Positions 45,176-56,088 of a stretch of 64,000 nucleotides of DNA are shown here, one piece after another (positions within the stretch are counted from its first letter, which is position 1; each line of letters opens with the position of its first letter). The notes beneath the pieces were generated by a model that was not told the origin of the DNA, ran no database searches, and saw only the letters and a program-made list of their open reading frames with translations. The stretch comes from Termitomyces sp. T153 (taxonomy: Eukaryota > Basidiomycota > Agaricomycetes > Agaricales > Lyophyllaceae), in NCBI GenBank assembly GCA_018296165.2, contig JACKQL020000010.1, positions 744,001-808,000 of the forward strand, given 5' to 3'. Made by a program: the position numbers and the translations under genes.

Positions 45176-47134
45176 ATGGGTAACAAGAAGAATAAAGCTC
45201 AGAAGAAGGCGGCAAATAATGCACCGAAGGGTGCAGCAAGGTGCGTAACCGAATCAAATCGAGTCCAGGAGCAATGAGTCACAAGAAGTTATCTAGTGCG
45301 CCCGCTGATAACGTTGCAGGGTCAAGTTCTCCGCCGGCTTCTCCCACTCCAAACCCCGTCTCTCATGAGCCTACTCCAGAACCAGCCGAAGAAGATTCCA
45401 TAGCGCGTGCTGAAAAGGTGAAAGAACAGGGAAATGTTTCTTTTAAAGCTGGAAGATATGGGGAAGCCATAGATTTGTACACCAAAGCAATTGGTGAGCA
45501 AGTGACATTTTTATCTATCTAGGTCAGATGCTTACCCCGAAAACAGAACTCAACTCCGCTGAACCGGCATATCTCACAAATCGTGCGGCGTCATATATTG
45601 CACTCAAGAAATTCCGGCCTGCACTAGATGACTGTCAACAAGCCGCCGCACTACAATCCGCCACACCCTCGTCGAAGACCTTGCTTCGGTTAGGACGCTG
45701 TCAATTAGCGTTGGCATCTACAGCCGCTGCACTCTCCACCATCAGGACGATATTGACACTCGAGTCCCAAAATTCTGCCGCAATACAGCTTCGGGACAAG
45801 GTGCAGGTGCTAGAAGGACACCTACGTAATCTAGACGCCGCACGAAAGAAAAAGAACTGGAGTCTTGCGCGGCTTGCGTTGGACAAATGTTTCCAGGCCA
45901 TTGAAGCAGAAGGTACCGAGATACCTACGGAGTGGCGGACGTGTCGGATTGAGCTTGAACTCGCGAAAAGTAATTGGGATGCTGCGAATATTGCTGCTAA
46001 GTATGTGCTCTTTTAAAATGATCGCAACAACATGGTCAACTTCTTGACCGCCAGTGATGCGCTCCGGTTGAGTCCTAATTCGCCCGATATCCTAGCTATC
46101 AGGGGCTTGGTTCTCTTCTTGAGCGGGAAACTATCTCAGGCCACTCAACACGTGAATTCTGCACTTCGCCTCGACCCAGGTCATGAAGGTGCCCGAAGAC
46201 TACGGATACGTGTGAAAGACGTTGAACGATTGAAGGAGGAAGGGAACGTCGCCTTCAAAAGCGGTAAATACGAAGATGCTATCGCAAAATACAGCGAGGC
46301 GCTTGATGTGTGTAATTTCATCAGTCTCGTGCCAATTATTTTGACTCTAGCTCCTATTATCTTAGCGTATCGGTGAAGCTGAAGAGGAGGGTGGAGGGGG
46401 TCAAATACGGGCTACTCTATTATCCAACCGTGCGACTACGCTTTTGAAGGTAATTTTTTATTCGTCTCTAGCGTCACACGACCTCTCATCTGGACCTCAG
46501 CTTGAGCGTCACGAAGAGGCACTCGTTGACACCGACGCCTCCCTCGCGTTGTACCCCCATTCCTTCAAAGCGCTCCGCACTCGTGCACGCTTGAACCTCC
46601 ATCTGGAGAAATACGATGCCTCCATCGCAGACTTCAATTCGGCGATCGAGAATGTCGGCGGCGAAGGCACAGAGGCTGATATCCGTGCTCTTCGTAGTGA
46701 GCTGAAGAAGGCTGAGGCGGCGCTCAAGAGGAGCAAGACGAAGGATTACTATAAGATTCTCGGCATTGCGCGGGACGCTAGCGAGACTGATATTAAGAAG
46801 GCTTACCGGAGAGAAAGTTTGAAACACCATCCTGATAAGGTCGGTTCCTCTCATTATACTTAATAATCCGATGCTCACAGGCATTTCGCAGGGAGGCGAC
46901 GAGGAGAAGTTCAAGCTTGTGTCTGAAGCTTATGCCGTACTCTCGGACCCTCGTAGGCGCGAACGATATGACCTTGGCGAGGATGAAGATGGCATGAACG
47001 GTGGAATGGGCGGGAATAACATGTCACAGGCTGATTTGGCGAATTTCTTCGCCCATTTAAGTGGGTCAGGGTTCGGACCTGGATTTGGTGGTGGTCGCTC
47101 ACGGGGAGGTCATACACATGAATTCTTCTTCTGA
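45176..47134 (+). CDS. TPR and J-domain cochaperone (DNAJC7/TPR2-like)
   Basis: A cytosolic cochaperone whose TPRs hold Hsp70/Hsp90 tails and whose J domain stimulates Hsp70 ATPase. Seven exons: 45176-45240, 45279-45493, 45547-46000, 46055-46307, 46366-46449, 46501-46839, 46892-47134. The N-terminus is [16 protein letters not shown]. TPRs follow: [100 protein letters not shown] and [20 protein letters not shown]. The J domain is [20 protein letters not shown] with the catalytic HPDK at the exon 6/7 junction, then [21 protein letters not shown] Gly-rich tail follows. For exon 3 the acceptor at 45546 is chosen because it gives ELNSAEPAY in frame; a nearer AG would leave a 29-nt intron. A decayed copy lies at 15552-16440. 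Confidence 0.93.
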
Positions 47135-47340
47135 GACGCTTTATATTGAGCGGTCGGTATATATATATCTATGCATGTATATCACTTGTCCTATCATACA
47201 TTGTTTCCATATTCAGTTATGGGTCTCTGGTCAAGCACGAGTATGTGTTTCTCTACTGAAGGCACATGACATGATGTTGGACCGGACTACTGGAGGCACA
47301 TGATATGATATTAGACGGACTAGGTTGCACACGAAACATG

Positions 47341-47414
47341 GGCCGACTAGCTCAGCTGGTTAGAGCGTCGTGCTAATAACGCGAAGGTCTTGGGTTCGAT
47401 CCCCACGTCGGCCA
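47341..47414 (+). tRNA. tRNA-Ile (anticodon AAU), copy 1
   Basis: 74 nt including discriminator A. Acceptor arms GGCCGAC and GTCGGCC pair fully. The anticodon loop is CTAATAA with AAT at 34-36, the D-arm is GCTC..GAGC, and the T-loop is TTCGATC. No intron. A T-run (GATTTTTTAC) 25 bp downstream can serve as the Pol III terminator. Confidence 0.97.
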
Positions 47415-47880
47415 TGCCATGTAACGATGTCTGATTTTTTACATCAAATTGTTTATTGCATTGCCTTCCGCTTCCGGAGTCTGAATTCCCAGTCTAATTG
47501 TGTGATCACTATCTAATCATATATTCCGCTTGTTCTGCGTAGTACAGTGCTGGAGTTTATGAGAGTCTCCAAATGCCGAGCTGATCAGTACCACTACAGA
47601 CAGCGACCTCTCTTCAACAAACCTTTCCGCCCTGCCATCCCATCGTCTTTGCTTCCGCTCATCCGATACTACATTTTCTCACTAACCCTTAGAATTCCTT
47701 CCTCGAGCTGTTCCTAGCTGTTCCCACTCTCGTCGCATCTTCCCTCCATTGGAGACCGTTCAGGCAACCTTGGCTGTACTCGCCTCTCTTGGAGACACCT
47801 TTGCTCTGGAAACCCTGATGCGACGTCATCTGCCGAGACTCATGATGGTGGTTAGGTTCCTGATACCAACACAGTTGATT
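47415..47880. other. intergenic after tRNA copy 1
   Basis: The 3' flank of the tRNA (ATGCCATGTAACGATGTCTG, then GATTTTTTACATCAAATT) is shared with tRNA copy 2. Beyond it I see nothing codable. Confidence 0.5.
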
Positions 47881-48560
47881 TCGGTCGCGTTTTGTTTCTG
47901 CTCGAGCACTGCAGCGCCCAGTTGAGAATCCGGTGGTACATGCAACTGACATTGAGGATCTTCAATCAGCGCTAGAAGAGCAGTGTTTCAAGTTTGTGAA
48001 CGTGATGGGATCATAGAAGGTTGACATCCCCCATCTCTGATTCATTTTAGACGAGGGTCTTGCGGTCAGTTTTTCTTCCCCATCATCGTTACCTTTGTGA
48101 CCCCTGACAAGGCAGCGCGGCGTACCAGCACTCGAATAATTCTGTGGTGATGTAGTGTATATGTACTGCTTATAACGCCCACCGTGGTGTGACTGGCGGA
48201 CTCCTTATTGAAGACACTTGGGTCGCGTTTCCGCTCGAGTAGTGCAGCGGCAATCTGGCATTGCAGTCTTCCACGCAAAACAGTCACAATAACGGCGTTC
48301 AGGTTCTCAAAGTTTCATCGCTGAAGAGCTGTGTTTCTGGATCATGAATAGATAATTGACATTCTCCCGGAGACTTCTGATACGCGTTTGCATTCGACGA
48401 CGGTCTTGCGGTCAGTTGCTCTTTTCCATCATCACTGTCTGTTACCCTGATGAGACAGCGACGCACTGACACTCAATATATTTTGTCGTGATGCACTGCA
48501 TATGCACTTAGTACTTATAATGTCCACAATGTGTCCAGAGACTCCTCATCAAGTTTCTCC
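47880..48560 (+). repeat. two diverged direct repeats of about 345 bp
   Basis: Unit 1 is about 47,880-48,220 and unit 2 about 48,225-48,560. Paired landmarks are CTGCTCGAGCACTGCAGCG and CCGCTCGAGTAGTGCAGCG, GACGAGGGTCTTGCGGTCAG and GACGACGGTCTTGCGGTCAG, GTGATGTAGTGTATATG and GTGATGCACTGCATATG, and GACTCCTTATTGAAG and GACTCCTCATCAAG. No open frame runs through the units. The second unit abuts the lipase gene, so it may form part of its promoter. Confidence 0.75.
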
Positions 48561-48647
48561 TTCCCTTTTTCCTCCGTGTCGATAGAATCGACTTCACCTT
48601 CGTTCTTTCGTGGTCACCTAGCCTCCTTGAGTTATCTTGAAGCCGCT

Positions 48648-50110
48648 ATGCTCGCCACATCTCCCCTTCTTTTAATTCTCCCATTCTTTCAAGCAATCTT
48701 GGGTACACCCATCTCTATCGGGAGCATCTTGGGAGGCTTAGGCACAACCACATCTAGCGGGACTCCTACCTCTTTATCGCAGGACACAGTCAACGCCAAC
48801 TTCTTACGTCCCGCACAGTTCAGCCGCGTCGCGTACTGCTCAACTGGTGCAGTGACCAACTGGCAGTGCGGTGGTCCATGCAGCGACATGGGCAACGACA
48901 TTGAAGTCCTTCAGGCCGGAGGAGGTATGTTTTTCTCATCCTTGTCCGATGGTGATGACGGCATTGACATTCTCCATCTCTGTCAGACGGCGGTAGTATC
49001 CCCCTGTGTGAGTATCTATCCCTCTCGGTACAGTGGGAACATATGTATTGGGCGGTCACTGACCATTCGGACGACAACTTTTGTAGATTTTATCGCGCAC
49101 GACCCTTCGACGCAGTCCATTGTCGTGGCGCACGAGGGAACTGACCCACACAGCCTGTGAGTTGACACATCGACTTCGTGCAGAAGATCAACCTGTTTAT
49201 GAATCATCACAGTCTATCCATCTTGAACGATGTAGAGTTCCCCCTTGTCTCTCTCAATTCGTCTCGTTTCCCAAGCGCCAACGGTGGTGAGCCCCCATTC
49301 AGCAGGAAACACGAAACACAGTCTCGCTAACTCCGATCAGAAAACGTACAAGTCCACGATGGATTCCAACAGACGTTCGAGAGGACTGCGGACAGTGTTC
49401 TTGCAGGTGTTCAGAACGGACTCGCGAGCAAGGGAGTCAGCAAGGTCTTAGTGACGGGTCACTCACAAGGTCAGTCTCTCATTCTCATCTCTATCATCCA
49501 TCCCTTAATCCGGTCCGATTCTTCTGGATCGCGTTTCCAGGCGCAGCAATAGCAATGATGGACGCCGTGATGTTACGCCAGGATCTCGACCCATCTGTTG
49601 AGATCACAACCACGGTCTTCGGGCTCCCAAGGGGTGGAAACCCAGCCTGGGCTGATTTTATCGATGCCACAGTACGTATCTATCTGTCAGTGTCACTGTG
49701 CTTCCTGTTGATGTTGAATTCAAAACAGCTCGGCACTACGATGGCTCATATGACTAATCAGGACGATCCTGTCCCGCTGGTTCCTCCTCAGCTCATCGGC
49801 TACCAGCACCCAAGTGGCGAGGTGCATATCCGCGCTGTGGATGCTAATGGGGACGCTACGGACGTCGTTGCGTGTCCTGGACAGGAGAATGAGGTACTGC
49901 GCTTTGTGATAGTCATATTGATCTTCTGATATTGATTTTGTTTATGCTTAGAACTGTTCCGATGGTAACTCATTCTTAGAGAGCAGTGTTCAGAACCATC
50001 TTGGTACGTTGACGTGTAGCTTCTCGCACCACATGGGCTCAGACACGTCATTTTTGTTAGGCCCTTACTTGGAGAATGTGTCTTTCGGATCTGCGGCTTG
50101 CTCACTTTGA
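48648..50110 (+). CDS. secreted class 3 lipase (alpha/beta hydrolase)
   Basis: Hydrolyses acylglycerols or related esters outside the cell. Nine exons: 48648-48924, 48987-49007, 49087-49156, 49213-49287, 49341-49469, 49541-49671, 49729-49893, 49952-50003, 50061-50110. The signal peptide MLATSPLLLILPFFQAILG is followed by NFLRPAQFSRVAYCS, NWQCGGPC, then GGDGGSIPLYFIAHDPSTQS, IVVAHEGTDP, VQVHDGFQQTFERTADSVLA, and the nucleophile elbow VTGHSQGAAIAM, with GHSQ|G split by an intron. FGLPRGGNPAWADF follows, then HMTNQDDPVPLVPP (catalytic Asp) and QNHLGPYLE (catalytic His), ending ACSL. The Ser, Asp and His of the triad and the EGTDP oxyanion region are all present. Exon 2 is only 21 nt. A start at 48531 lies outside the usual signal-peptide pattern, so 48648 is chosen. 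Confidence 0.92.
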
Positions 50111-51525
50111 TTTTCGAAATTGAGTTTTGTCGTTGTCATGGTCCTTCTAGTAAAAATGATTTGTCGTTGTTTTTGTTATCCTCACTCAGATGTATTTACA
50201 CTGTTTCCACCTAATCGACTAATTTTGTGAAGGGTACTAACCCCGAAGGAACAACGTCACGGTTTTCGATATTTCCCTCCTTCTCCTGACGGTCGACACG
50301 AGTTTTCTCACCGGCAAGTTAACCGCCGCCTGGGCTCGAGAGCTCGGTTCGAAGATTATTTGACAGATGGACATACTAGACCACCAGACCAGACCAATCG
50401 GTACATCGGGGATATGTTTCTCATGTTTTGTATGAATAGACGACTTATCACACGGACCGACTTCCCAAGAAAAAAGTGACTAGCAACCAGATCGATATCT
50501 CACAACCGTTGCAAAGTGACATGCCGTACAATAATAACACACTCGGACGGTTCTCGCGGTTCTCCGCATTATTGTGCCCTCGAAGGATAAGCATAGATGG
50601 ACAGAACTAGCACGCGGGGGGCATCTATCGGTCTTTCTCGAAGGACGTCGACGGACGACCTCCGGCGGCTTCTTTCCGCATTGGTGATTTATGGCCCAAT
50701 GTCGAGCTAATCAGAAGATAAACCCACACTTTCGCGTTCTCGATGGTTAGGGACGGTGCCGACATCAGGAACTTGGGTATTTACTTACACTCTGTCTGGT
50801 CTACGATGGAAGCTGTCCGTTGAGTTCCTTGAGCTTACCTGTTAAGGTGAACGGAAAATGTATATGTACCGATCGGCGATGCGTCATCCCCGCATGTAAA
50901 TACTGCTATCGCCGGAAGCAGTCATTGGGGTGTATATATACATATATATATAAGAGGGCGTGTTTTGTCCAACCTCGAAACTTTTAAACTTCACTCCCAA
51001 ACTTCACTCCCCGCCTCTCTCCCCCCCTTGCAGCCAAATTGGTGATATGGTACCGGCAGTACAAGAGAAGGAAATCGTGTTGTTGGACAGTGGGTTGGGA
51101 AAGGTCGTGTTTTTTGTTGTGGGACGGTCGCTTCATATCGGTGCGCTGGGACAGGCTGCAGCTGGATTGCTTTTGTATTGTTGACTATTGCTTTCATGAC
51201 TTGGATAGGCCCTCGATCATGTTCCTAGTGGGTTCGGAGAACATCAATGTTATAGCTTGAAGGATCTTGCAAGGATGTGAGTGTTTTTGTGTTCATTTCC
51301 TTGAGGCGCCCATTGTTGAAAGACCCTCATTGCCAGCAATGATCCTATATATTGTACACAGTCATATTTATGTGCATCCTAGAATTTCGTTGAGCCCAGG
51401 CGATAAGTGTAATGGACTCGCATACTAGATAAAGTGTCGACTTTGTTGAAATACTCTCGCTCGGCTCAGACTTAAGAAAGACGGATATGACCGTGGAGAC
51501 ATCTGGGACATGTCATGTGTTCACC
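50111..51525. other. intergenic, AT-rich TATA-like stretch, no gene supported
   Basis: About 1.4 kb between lipase and tRNA copy 2. It has an alternating TATA run (about 50,932-50,953) followed by AAGAGGGCG, which looks like a promoter, but the short frames after it (51,000-51,260) have no recognised product. There may be a small unknown gene or non-coding transcript. Confidence 0.4.
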
Positions 51526-51599
51526 GGCCGACTAGCTCAGTTGGTTAGAGCGTCGTGCTAATAACGCGAAGGTCTTGGGTTCGATCCCCACGTTGGCCA
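51526..51599 (+). tRNA. tRNA-Ile (anticodon AAU), copy 2
   Basis: 74 nt, differing from copy 1 by one D-loop base and one acceptor base (GTTGGCC pairs with GGCCGAC through a G-U). Same anticodon loop CTAATAA, and a T-run terminator GATTTTTTAC downstream. Confidence 0.96.
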
Positions 51600-51701
51600 T
51601 GCCATGTAACAATGTCTGATTTTTTACATCAAATTCTTACGTAAGGTTCGCTATAGTGGCCAATTCTCTTGTGGGTCCATTATCTTTTCTTCTTTCTGTG
51701 C

Positions 51702-52447
51702 ATGGCAACCTACTCTGCCTTTTTCTCTTCTGGCTTCCTCGCATCCCGCAACGCTCACGACACGTCTTCTCTGGGATTATCCTCCGACAGCGACACTGAG
51801 CCTGACACCGACCGCGAAAGCACGCCGACGCCCGACAACATTTCTCGCGCTGTTCCTGTCCCCGCCGCTCCCCAATCCCGCCTCCGCAAACGCCGTTCTA
51901 GCCTCACCATCGGGACATCTCCTATGAACGCCATCCGCTCACCCCAACGCAACGCCAGTGCCGCTCTCCAGCTGCAAATGCACCTCACCAGCCCCTCGCG
52001 TTCTCGCAGCGGCAGCCTCAGCGCGGCCGGCACAAACAACAGCAACATCGCGTCTGAGAGCACCTCACTCGTCGGTCGGATGCGCAGTGGGAGCGTCGGC
52101 GTGGCTCTCCGGTGGGTCTTTTGACATTTTTTTTGTCCTTTCTAAAAATAAATCATCTTCTTCGCAGCCCCCGCCGCAACGTTCGGCGTCTTGCTCCGGT
52201 TCCGGCACCCGCCCCGCCTCCGACAGCGCCGCTTCCCGCCGTCCCCGCCTTCTTCCTTTCTCCCGCCCAGCCCTGGTTCAACGCGCCACTCGCAAAATCC
52301 TCATTCCTCATTCCAAATCACGTCGAGGCGCGCGCCCCACTTGCTGTCTGCCCCATGCCTGATCAGTCCAGCACCTTCAAGGGTCGCCAGCGCGGGTTCT
52401 CACTGAGCGATGGCCTCACAATTGACGAAGAGATGAAAGAAAATTGA
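51702..52447 (+). CDS. low-complexity basidiomycete protein, unknown
   Basis: Two exons, 51702-52111 and 52168-52447, joined by a GT-AG intron (TTCGCAG acceptor), give about 229 residues. The first half is Ser/Thr/Asp-rich (MATYSAFFSSGFLASRNAHD, SLGLSSDSDTEPDTDRES) with basic Ser motifs (RLRKRRSSLTIGTSPMN, SPSRSRSGSLS, GRMRSGSVG) that look like phosphorylation sites. The second half is Pro/Ala-rich with a hydrophobic stretch and ends KGRQRGFSLSDGLTIDEEMK. I recognise no domain. The continuous frame through a clean intron and the conserved-looking ends make a real gene likely. It starts 103 bp after tRNA copy 2, so the tRNA transcript and its promoter region are adjacent. Confidence 0.65.
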
Positions 52448-53253
52448 TTGACGCGACGTTTGCATTTATGGATCCAGCATGCACCTCTATAATTATATCC
52501 CCCTTGCACATATTTATCGTTTTTCAAGAATCAAGCATCAAGCGCATATAAAACTTATTTCCCCCCTTCCCCTAATTATATAGGATCTGGCATCCCTCAA
52601 TCTCCCTTAATTCCCATACTTGCAATCCACGCTACGTACTCTACCTACATATCTGAATGCTGCTCGTATCCAGCTCCCCCTTAATTCCCATACCCCCATT
52701 CCACATATCTGAATTCTGCTCGTATTAAATCACTGTCGCAATGTACATATCAACAAGTGAACTCGTCCTCGAGAAGGTTATTTGTGTGAGCGTTGCTGGT
52801 CAGAACAAAGATTCAATCGTCCCTGGAGGTCACTACGTCATGCCCATCATCCTTTCCAAGGGTCGGTTGGCAGAGGCAGGGCCGCACGGTCGCAGCAAGT
52901 TTTTTTTCAGTTATAAGCCGCAGCGCTCGTTCACCTCGTCTTTCTTCTCCGTTTGATTACGCCCCCTCTTCGTTTGATTACCCCCCCTCTTCTCCCTTCA
53001 GACATTTCACTTCTATTCAATTGCATTCTTAGAAACCTTTGACATATATCTAAACTAACCTCAACTCGCCTCTCGCTTCAATATATAGTTTCCAAATTAA
53101 AAGTCAAGCCACTGATGGTGGCTATGCTTTCACAAATTGCTCATCCATCCCTTAAGGGACCCACCAGTTGCGAGTGACCTTACGGAGAGATTGATCCATT
53201 CAAACAAAGGGGAAAACAAAACAAAACAAAAAAGTCACAATTTGAACAAGAAA
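52448..53253. other. intergenic with short tandem repeats
   Basis: A direct repeat of about 65 bp spans 52,600-52,730: CCCTTAATTCCCATAC and then ACATATCTGAAT(G/T)CTGCTCGTA occur twice. A CGTTTGATTACGCCCCCTCT-type unit is duplicated near 52,950-52,990. No gene supported. Confidence 0.55.
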
Positions 53254-53327
53254 TGGCCAACGTGGGGATCGAACCCAAGACCTTCGCGTTATTAGCACGA
53301 CGCTCTAACCAACTGAGCTAGTCGGCC
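53254..53327 (-). tRNA. tRNA-Ile (anticodon AAU), copy 3
   Basis: Reverse complement reads GGCCGACTAGCTCAGTTGGT through CTAATAA to CCCCACGTTGGCCA, identical to copy 2. A T-run on the minus strand (TTTTTTGTTTTG) lies just downstream. It lacks the 3' flank shared by copies 1 and 2. Confidence 0.96.
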
Positions 53328-53948
53328 ATACGTTAAAGTCAAGCAACAAATTATAGATTGTATTACATCCCCGGGCTATGAGTTCAACAAATGCTCCTTA
53401 TTATACATCATTGGCAGGGTATAAATGACTAATGAAGGTTTTTACATACAATATCTATAAGTTTCCTCCTCCCGCAAGGACAGATAACTTGTAAAGATGG
53501 GTAAGGACGTAAGCCAGCTCCGAGTTGTACGTGGATGACTTTTGCGAAGACTTGGGGTAAGCAAAAGAGGTTGTCACACGAGAACAACCGGCGTTTGGTC
53601 CTCGAGGGTCAAGCTTGCTGTATGTACCTTGTTTTTTTGTGCTGTTCTCACTAGTGCCAATTACTAGACCGGTCCGCGCCGCTGGGAAGTGAGTATGTTC
53701 GATACAAAAGGCACGATGGGAACACAGGAATTGCCGTAAAGATTTCCCTGAGGAACGATGAGAATGCATATGTAATATCTTATTCGAAGGACCGTGTGCA
53801 CGGTGCGGAGGTCTTTACCAAGTTGCTGGGTACCACAAGGTTATCGCCGCGTTTACACTATCGCACGTGTTACGCCACTGCAGTGTATACCCCTAACTAT
53901 ATTCGCATTGAAGAGGTCACGAGCGACGTATGTAGTCAAATGATCCAA
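53328..53948. other. intergenic, nothing recognised
   Basis: About 620 bp between tRNA copy 3 and the 3' end of the F-box gene. Short frames only. Confidence 0.5.
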
Positions 53949-55736
53949 CTAAGAAGAAAGGCCAGATTGGTCATTACCAATGTGAAAGACTTCGATCTTT
54001 CTGATATTTCCCCCATCGTCAGTCTGTAATACACGGGTCAACCACAATCCTAGCATGACTGTCATCGAGAGAAAAGAAAAAACATACCGCCAGCCCCAAA
54101 AGCCTTTCCTCATCCATGAGCACCCCATCAAAGTTAACATCCACATCAAGATACCGCACAATGCTCACGTACGGCAGAGCACTCTCCACACAAACATCAA
54201 ACACACTACTTTGGATCAAACTCGAGCCCACATGTACATTACAGCGGCCATCGACATCCGAGCCCTTATTCCCGTTATACTTCCGAACAGCAAGCGCCCT
54301 CTTAACCGCGAAAGGATTAAAGTCCAATAGCATGATAAACGGCGTCAAACCCTCCCCAAGCGCATCAGGCGCGACGCTCAACACACACCGCTGTCCAGTA
54401 GACGTCGTAATCCACCACGGTACAACCGCCGCATCGACCCACCTCGTCACAGGCGGACCCCACTCCTCCCAGTTCACCGTACGCGTCGTCTCGCGGTCCC
54501 TCCCCCGCTCCTCGCACAGCCGGAACAGCGTCGAGCGGTGCACGAACATCGAGAAGTCGCCCCATTCGTGCGCCGCGTCGTTGTTGTTCCGGACGTGGAG
54601 TTTGAAGACGGCGATGGCGTCTTCGGGCGTGGGGTGGAAAGGGTGGGGGGAGTACGGGAAGCCGGTCGGGGAGGGGTTGGGTTCGCAACGGCCGTAGATG
54701 GCGTGGATGGAGTAGCTTGGTTTTAGGGATGGGAGAGCGAGGCGGAGGGAGGGTCCTGGGGTGTTTGGGTTGGAGGGTGAGATGACGAAGAGGTCGAGGG
54801 TGCCTGTCTGTGCGTTTGGGAGGAGGATGTGTGTGGGGGAGAGGAAGATGATGCTGCAGTAGGTGCCTGAGGCGACGGAGTAGTCCTTCAAATGGAGTTA
54901 CTTTTGTGACACGTATGGCAGTGGGGAACGTACCAATACAATTGTCCCTGTTTTCCACTCGTATACACAGAAGCGCGCTGTAAGCTCGGACAAACCGGGG
55001 GTGGTGACAAGTGCTAGGTACTCTCCAGCGATTTCAATTCCGATAGAGGACGCGGTGGGCCGGAACGTGTTTCGTACAAAAAGCACGGGGTTACGCACAA
55101 GCGGGTGAGGCTTCCCCGTCGAGAATTCTAGCAGCTGGACTTCTACTTTGAGCAAGTTAGTGTCTGTCGGCATGCTATATAGATCCCATTGTCAACTGGA
55201 AGAACCAAAGTAGATAAAAAAAATGCTACGCACGTAGTGACTACAGCAATAAGATCATGCTCATAGATCGATAGCCCCACATCGACGATGGTCAGCGAAG
55301 GGTCCATGTCTATTCTCGACCACACCACGGAGTCATCGGCGCTCGACGGAAGCCTGCAGTAATGCAAGACCTTCTGGTTCAAGTCCCCCATCAAGTAGAT
55401 TCCACCTGTCAGGTCGTATATCCCAAAAGGCTCGTGCAGAATAGGTAGAGTCCTGCGAAAGTCCACCTGAAAGCCGTGCCACCCGTCCTCGAGCCTCCTG
55501 AGCATGCGCACACGGTCATCGAGGCCCAGTTTGCGGTGAAGGTTGTCCGTGACTCCTGCGATCTGGGATGCGAAACGGAACTCGAGCTGCCGTGAAGTTA
55601 TTAAGCAGGTCCTTAGAAATACGTTGACCGAGCTGACGGCGAGCGCGTCTACGAAGTCGAGATTTGACAGGATATGGATGATGAGCTCCGCAGGCAGGTC
55701 GAGCAATTGCGCTGTCCTCTGATGAGTGATCTCCAT
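53949..55736 (-). CDS. F-box protein of the basidiomycete expanded type
   Basis: Starts MEITHQRTAQLLDLPAELII at 55736; the F-box is LDLPAELIIHILSNLDFVDAL with SVNVFLRTC. An intron follows AVVTT, and the next exon begins with VQLLEFSTGKPHPLVRNPV and continues through FRPTASSIGIEIAGEYLAL to FCVYEWKTGTIVL. After another intron come YCSIIFLSPTHILLPNAQTG, LDLFVISP, MFVHRSTLFRLCEERGR, WEEWGPPVTRW and a terminal exon GGNIRKIEVFHIGNDQSG after an intron ending TTACAG. The body has the beta-rich propeller-like segments common to this large family, whose members are presumed SCF adaptors with unknown substrates. Without the last splice the frame would end at 54,019; the spliced end at 53,949 fits the family better. 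Internal exon limits are approximate. Confidence 0.8.
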
Positions 55737-56088
55737 GGCTCACTCTGAGAGGTAAGTAGCTTTTGGGCCAATCATAAGTTTGTTCTGACACCCTACATAT
55801 AGTATGGTGCACAATCGCTCGTGATTATATCATCCTAGATCAGGCTTTCGTCATTTGAACCGAAGACAATGACAACAATATCATCAATTGCAATTCAAGA
55901 AACTGCCTCATTTTCGTTGTCGGCCGGCAAGCGCAGTAGAATGACGTTGTCCGTCTCATTAAATAAGGAACTACAGTGATGATGATAATTATTATACAAC
56001 CATATCTCCGGCCGTACTTCGAAAAATCAGTCAAGATCTCTGATCTTTTTTTGGGTATTTGCGTTAGGAGGGACCGGCGCCTAAGTCC
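55737..56088. other. intergenic, nothing recognised
   Basis: About 350 bp between the F-box start and the 3' end of the biotin ligase gene. It presumably holds the F-box promoter. Confidence 0.5.

Noticed and set aside
52741..53032. Two overlapping frames after the 51.7-kb gene
   Set aside because: They run through short tandem repeats and have no splice or domain support.
47341..53327. CRISPR-like interpretation of the repeated tRNA sequences
   Set aside because: The repeats are full tRNA genes several kb apart in a eukaryotic genome, with no regular spacing.
53796..54029. 77-codon plus-strand frame overlapping the F-box 3' end
   Set aside because: It is antisense to the last F-box exon, which has family support on the minus strand.
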